This document shows positions 60,708 to 64,000 of a stretch of DNA of 64,000 bases, one piece after another. A model generated the notes under the pieces. It was not told the origin of the DNA. It made no database searches and saw nothing but the letters and a program-made list of their open reading frames with translations. This stretch comes from Mucilaginibacter pedocola (GTDB lineage: Bacteria > Bacteroidota > Bacteroidia > Sphingobacteriales > Sphingobacteriaceae): positions 186,001 through 250,000 of the forward strand of contig NZ_MBTF01000035.1 in the NCBI RefSeq assembly GCF_002013915.1, given 5' to 3'. Position 1 is the stretch's first letter. Each line of letters opens with the position of its first letter. The translations under genes were made by a program, and so were the position numbers.

Positions 60708-62528
60708 ATGATAAAACTGCTAAAAACCTTCTGCTTTTTACTCGCACTACCTGCCTGCGCATTGGCCCAGGTGAAAATTGTTACCAACCACGTGGGATAC
60801 GAGTTTGATAAACCCAAACGCGCCGTAGTGGTTGCCGAAAGCAAGCTCGCCATTAACACCTTTAAATTAGTGAATGCTGAAAGCGGCAAAGAAGTATTTG
60901 CAGGAAAGGTACAGTACAGCGGCCCGGTTGATAAATGGAAGCACTGGCAGTTTTATACTATCGACTTTAGCAGCTTTACAACGCCCGGGGAGTATAAACT
61001 GATGGTAAACCTTCCGGCAAAACAAGTAAGTTCATTCCCCTTTACCATTGGCAAAAACCTGCTGGAGCAAAAGACGATATCTGAAGTGGTGTATTATTTT
61101 AAAGGGCAGCGCAGTTCGGGTTTGCTGGATAAGGCGGACCATACCCTAACCCTATCGGGCAAGGGTAAAGATACCATTGATGCACACGGAGGCTGGTACG
61201 ATGCTACCGGCGATTATGGCAAGCATCTCTCGCACCTGTCGTTTTCCAATTACTTTAACCCGCAGCAAATATCGCTTACCGATTGGAGCCTGTTTAAAAC
61301 CTACGAGTTACTGAGCGCCCGCCCGGGAACCGATTACCGCCAGTTTCTGCGCCGCATTTTGGATGAGGCCATGTATGGCGCCGATTATTTGGTGAGGCTG
61401 CAGGTAAAGGATGGTTCGTTCTACCGTTCGGTTGGTGCGCCCGGCCCCGGCAAGCTGCCGCAGGACAGGGTGATACAGCCCGACGAAGGTAGCTATCGCA
61501 TTAAGCAAAACAAAAACCAATCGTTCACCAAAACCATCGAACAAAAAAGCCTGCGCAGCTATTTGGCCAGTTACCGCTCGGGTGGTGGCTTGGCTATCGG
61601 ATCGCTTGCCATGGCATCGGCGTACCCTACATCGGGCGAGTTTAGCAATGCCGATTACCTGAAGGCTGCCGAAAACGCTTTCGCCTTCCTTGAGGAACAC
61701 AACCCTGAAATAGATTACGATGGTAAGGAAAATATACTCGATGACTATTGCGCCCTTACCGCAGCGACCGAATTATATAAAGTAACCCATAAGGATGTTT
61801 ACAAAGCCGCTGCCGAGCGCCGCGCCAATAATTTATTGGGCAGATTGACTGCCTGGGGTAAGTACAAAAACTACTGGCGTGCCGATGATAAGGACAGGCC
61901 CTTTTTCCACCCCTCTGATGCCGGCATGCCGGTGGTAAGCCTGTTGGAGTTTTATCCACAGGCATCGCAGGACATGCAGCAAAAAATTAAGGCTGCTGTA
62001 AAAGCATCGCTACAAGCCGAACTGGATATTACCCGCGAGGTGAACAACCCCTTTGGTTACAGCCGCCAATTGGTGCAGGATACCTTAGGCAAGCGCAGTA
62101 CATCGTTCTTCTTCCCGCATGGCAGCGATGCTTCGCCCTGGTGGCAGGGCGAGAATGCGCGGTTGGGTTCGGTAGCTACTGCTGCAAAAATGGCCGCACC
62201 GCTGTTTAAAGATGATAAGATATTTTACAAGCAACTGCAAACCTACGCGCTCGATCAACTAAACTGGATATTAGGGCTGAACCCCTTTGATGCCAGTATG
62301 CTGCAGGGCACGGGGCATAACAACCCGGCTTATGGTTTCTTTGGCACCTTTGAGTATACCAACGCGCCGGGCGGTATCGTAAACGGCATTACGTCGGGCT
62401 TTGATGATGAGCATGATATCGACTTTAATATCCCCTATGCCGTATCGGGCAAAGATTCCGACTGGCGCTGGGCCGAGCAGTGGCTACCGCATGCTGCCTG
62501 GTATTTATTGGCCGTAGCTACACCCTAA
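60708..62528 (+). CDS. Glycoside hydrolase family 9 enzyme
   Basis: The 606-residue secreted enzyme has a signal peptide (ending ACALAQ) and an N-terminal immunoglobulin-like (CelD_N) domain at about 20-110. The (alpha/alpha)6 GH9 barrel contains the GGWYDATGDYGKH stretch near 162-174 with the catalytic Asp and the LNWILGLNPFDASMLQGTGHN segment near 520-540. The acidic WRWAEQWLPHAAWYL near the C-terminus is where the general-acid Glu is expected. GH9 members are endoglucanases, or exo-glucosaminidases in chitin pathways; the GH18 neighbour makes the latter worth considering. Confidence 0.9.
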   Translation: MIKLLKTFCFLLALPACALAQVKIVTNHVGYEFDKPKRAVVVAESKLAINTFKLVNAESGKEVFAGKVQYSGPVDKWKHWQFYTIDFSSFTTPGEYKLMVNLPAKQVSSFPFTIGKNLLEQKTISEVVYYFKGQRSSGLLDKADHTLTLSGKGKDTIDAHGGWYDATGDYGKHLSHLSFSNYFNPQQISLTDWSLFKTYELLSARPGTDYRQFLRRILDEAMYGADYLVRLQVKDGSFYRSVGAPGPGKLPQDRVIQPDEGSYRIKQNKNQSFTKTIEQKSLRSYLASYRSGGGLAIGSLAMASAYPTSGEFSNADYLKAAENAFAFLEEHNPEIDYDGKENILDDYCALTAATELYKVTHKDVYKAAAERRANNLLGRLTAWGKYKNYWRADDKDRPFFHPSDAGMPVVSLLEFYPQASQDMQQKIKAAVKASLQAELDITREVNNPFGYSRQLVQDTLGKRSTSFFFPHGSDASPWWQGENARLGSVATAAKMAAPLFKDDKIFYKQLQTYALDQLNWILGLNPFDASMLQGTGHNNPAYGFFGTFEYTNAPGGIVNGITSGFDDEHDIDFNIPYAVSGKDSDWRWAEQWLPHAAWYLLAVATP

Positions 62529-62537
62529 TATGCAACC

Positions 62538-63284
62538 ATGAAGAAGATAGTATTTACCTCGTTTATATTACTGCTAAGCATTGGTAGTACGTTAGCTCAA
62601 AAAAGCAAGTTCCGCGTATTGATACTGGCATCGCGGGCAGACGACCACATGAAAATGATGGCCGCTGCAAAGCCCTTCTTTACCAAACTGGCTGCCGATA
62701 GTGGCTTCACTATTGACTATACCGACGATACCAGCAAAGTAAACACAGCCAACCTGCGCCGGTATAAAGTATTTGTGATGTTGCAATTAGCCCCTTTCGA
62801 TATGGCGTACCCACAGCAAGATGCTTTGCAAAAGTTTTGCGAGGATGGTAACGGCTGGGTGGGTATACATGCGGCGGGGCTTACCGGTAAAGAATTTTTA
62901 GGACCCAATACGCGTTATTGGCAATGGTTCGAAGGTTTTATGGGTGGTGTTACTTATTCGCCCCACCCCAAATTTCAGCAGGCTACGGTGTTGGTAGAGG
63001 ATAGGAATCACCCCGCAACCCGGCGCTTACCCGCAAGCTTTACCATAGCCGACGAATGGTACGAGTTCAACAAAAGCCCGCGCGATAAAGTGCGCGTACT
63101 GGCAACAGTTGACGAAAGCACTTACAAACAAAACAAACCAATGGGCGACCACCCCATCATCTGGACGAACGAACAGTTCCGCCGCATGATATACATCGGC
63201 ATTGGCCACTCGCCTGATGATTTTGAGAACAAAGATTATGTAACCCTTATACACGATGCCATTGTTTGGGCGGCATCAAAATAA
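62538..63284 (+). CDS. ThuA-domain secreted protein
   Basis: The 248-residue protein has a signal peptide (ending GSTLAQK) and a ThuA (trehalose-utilisation) domain. The flavodoxin-like start FRVLILASRADDHMKMM, the AAGLTGKEF segment and the closing GDHPIIWTNEQFRRMIYIGIGHSPDDF near 218-245 are typical. ThuA-domain proteins are common in glycan loci; their reaction is not settled. It starts 9 bases after the GH9 gene and is followed by a second ThuA gene after 6 bases. Confidence 0.9.
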   Translation: MKKIVFTSFILLLSIGSTLAQKSKFRVLILASRADDHMKMMAAAKPFFTKLAADSGFTIDYTDDTSKVNTANLRRYKVFVMLQLAPFDMAYPQQDALQKFCEDGNGWVGIHAAGLTGKEFLGPNTRYWQWFEGFMGGVTYSPHPKFQQATVLVEDRNHPATRRLPASFTIADEWYEFNKSPRDKVRVLATVDESTYKQNKPMGDHPIIWTNEQFRRMIYIGIGHSPDDFENKDYVTLIHDAIVWAASK

Positions 63285-63290
63285 ACCGAT

Positions 63291-64000
63291 ATGAAACGAA
63301 TCCTTCTAATAGTCTTTTGTTGCCTTTTGGCATTTGCAAGTCGGGCACAAAAAGCCCCGCGTTTTAAAGTTTTGGCCCTTTATGAGAATGGCGGGCACCA
63401 CCTCGAATTTTCTAAAGCGGCCATGCCATGGCTCAATAAACTGGCAGCTGATAATAGTTTCATTGTAGATTACATCACCAATACCGACGGCATCGACAGC
63501 GCCTTTTTAAGCAAATACCAATTATTTATCCAGTTAGATTTTCCGCCATACGGCTGGAAGGATAAGGCCGTAAAAGCCTTTGAGCAATACATTAACGAAG
63601 GTAGGGGAGGCTGGATAGGTTTCCATCATGCTACTTTGCTGGGCGAGTTCGATGGCTTTGAGATGTGGCCCTGGTTCTACCAATTTATGGGGCAGGTTCG
63701 GTTTAAGAATTACATCCCCGCCTTTGCCAAGGGGCAGGTGAATGTAGAGGATAAAAAGCATCCCGTGATGAAGGGTATCCCGGCTTCGTTTTGGGTAGAA
63801 AAAGAAGAATGGTACACCTACGATAAAAGCCCCCGCCCCAATGTGCATGTGCTGGCCTCGGTAGATGAGAATACCTACCAACCCAATGGCGATGTGAAAA
63901 TGGGCGACCATCCCGTTATCTGGACCAACCCCGCTTACAAAGCCCGCAACGTTTACATTTTTATGGGGCATTCGCCTATTTTGTTTGATGATGCGAATTA
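63291..64000 (+). CDS. ThuA-domain secreted protein, second copy (cut by window end)
   Basis: An open frame from the ATG at 63291 continues to the window end (236 full codons) without a stop, so it is truncated by the window. It has a signal peptide (MKRILLIVFCC...SRAQK) and a ThuA domain similar to its neighbour: FKVLALYENGGHHLEF at the start, GGWIGFHHA and GDHPVIWTNPAYKARNVYIFMGHSP near the end. It is a tandem paralog of the previous gene, about 6 bases downstream of its stop. The C-terminal end is not visible. Confidence 0.88.
   Translation, partial: MKRILLIVFCCLLAFASRAQKAPRFKVLALYENGGHHLEFSKAAMPWLNKLAADNSFIVDYITNTDGIDSAFLSKYQLFIQLDFPPYGWKDKAVKAFEQYINEGRGGWIGFHHATLLGEFDGFEMWPWFYQFMGQVRFKNYIPAFAKGQVNVEDKKHPVMKGIPASFWVEKEEWYTYDKSPRPNVHVLASVDENTYQPNGDVKMGDHPVIWTNPAYKARNVYIFMGHSPILFDDAN

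Noticed and set aside
1..64000. tRNA, rRNA, CRISPR array, insertion sequence or prophage genes
   Set aside because: None was seen: no cloverleaf-type sequence, no regular spacer array, no transposase, integrase or phage structural gene.

Overview
The window looks like a chromosomal segment from a member of the Bacteroidota, most likely the Sphingobacteriaceae (Mucilaginibacter/Pedobacter-like). This is inferred from two SusC/SusD pairs, an ECF sigma/FecR regulatory pair, Bacteroidota-type -7 boxes (TAnnTTTG) upstream of several genes, weak Shine-Dalgarno use, and the gene families present. There are 61 supported protein genes, the last cut by the window end. I saw no tRNA, rRNA, CRISPR array, insertion sequence or prophage.

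Region 1 (about 0.3-6.1 kb) is a TonB energising operon: an ExbB/TolQ-like proton channel, two ExbD-like proteins, TonB, a small membrane protein, a PstS-like substrate-binding lipoprotein and a secreted TPR protein. It probably powers the SusC-type receptors found later. Region 2 (6.2-19.3 kb) encodes a complete 14-subunit respiratory complex I (nuoA, then nuoB-N), with a short NuoG and with nuoA set apart by a terminator and a promoter-like box. Region 3 (19.4-23.9 kb) holds housekeeping genes: dedA-like, ppa, a CBS/CorC membrane protein, rsmE, a DUF4159 protein and a biotinyl-domain protein.

Region 4 (24.0-28.5 kb) is a stand-alone SusC/SusD pair. Region 5 (28.5-32.2 kb, minus strand) is a LemA-TPM-TPM membrane group followed by a hypothetical gene, a NUDIX hydrolase and a CinA C-terminal-domain protein. 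Region 6 (32.4-39.4 kb) is mixed: a GH92 alpha-mannosidase, a DUF4269 protein, a flavodoxin/NTF2/aldo-keto reductase operon, an OsmC protein and a Crp/Fnr regulator.

Region 7 (39.5-49.3 kb, minus strand) is a polysaccharide utilisation locus for a sulfated glycan: ECF sigma, FecR, SusC with an N-terminal STN signalling domain, SusD, a CxPxR sulfatase, a formylglycine-generating enzyme that would activate it, and a small secreted Cys-containing protein. Divergent from it is a sugar-acid dehydratase plus SDR pair. Region 8 (52.2-57.3 kb) has two unknown secreted proteins and a tandem pair of SMP-30-like beta-propellers. Region 9 (58.1-64.0 kb) is a second glycan cluster: GH18 chitinase, a DUF5009 acyltransferase, a GH9 glycanase and two ThuA-domain proteins.

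The most unusual non-coding structures are two nested-palindrome (REP-like) elements at about 35.35-35.49 and 55.31-55.46 kb, a cluster of abutting hairpins ahead of a terminator at 57.4-57.55 kb in an 826-base gap, a four-heptamer palindromic CACTACA array between the divergent acyltransferase and GH9 genes, and a family of CTCTGTG-type repeats between the sulfatase and its activating enzyme. Repeat and homology claims were made by eye; genome-wide searches are needed to settle them.
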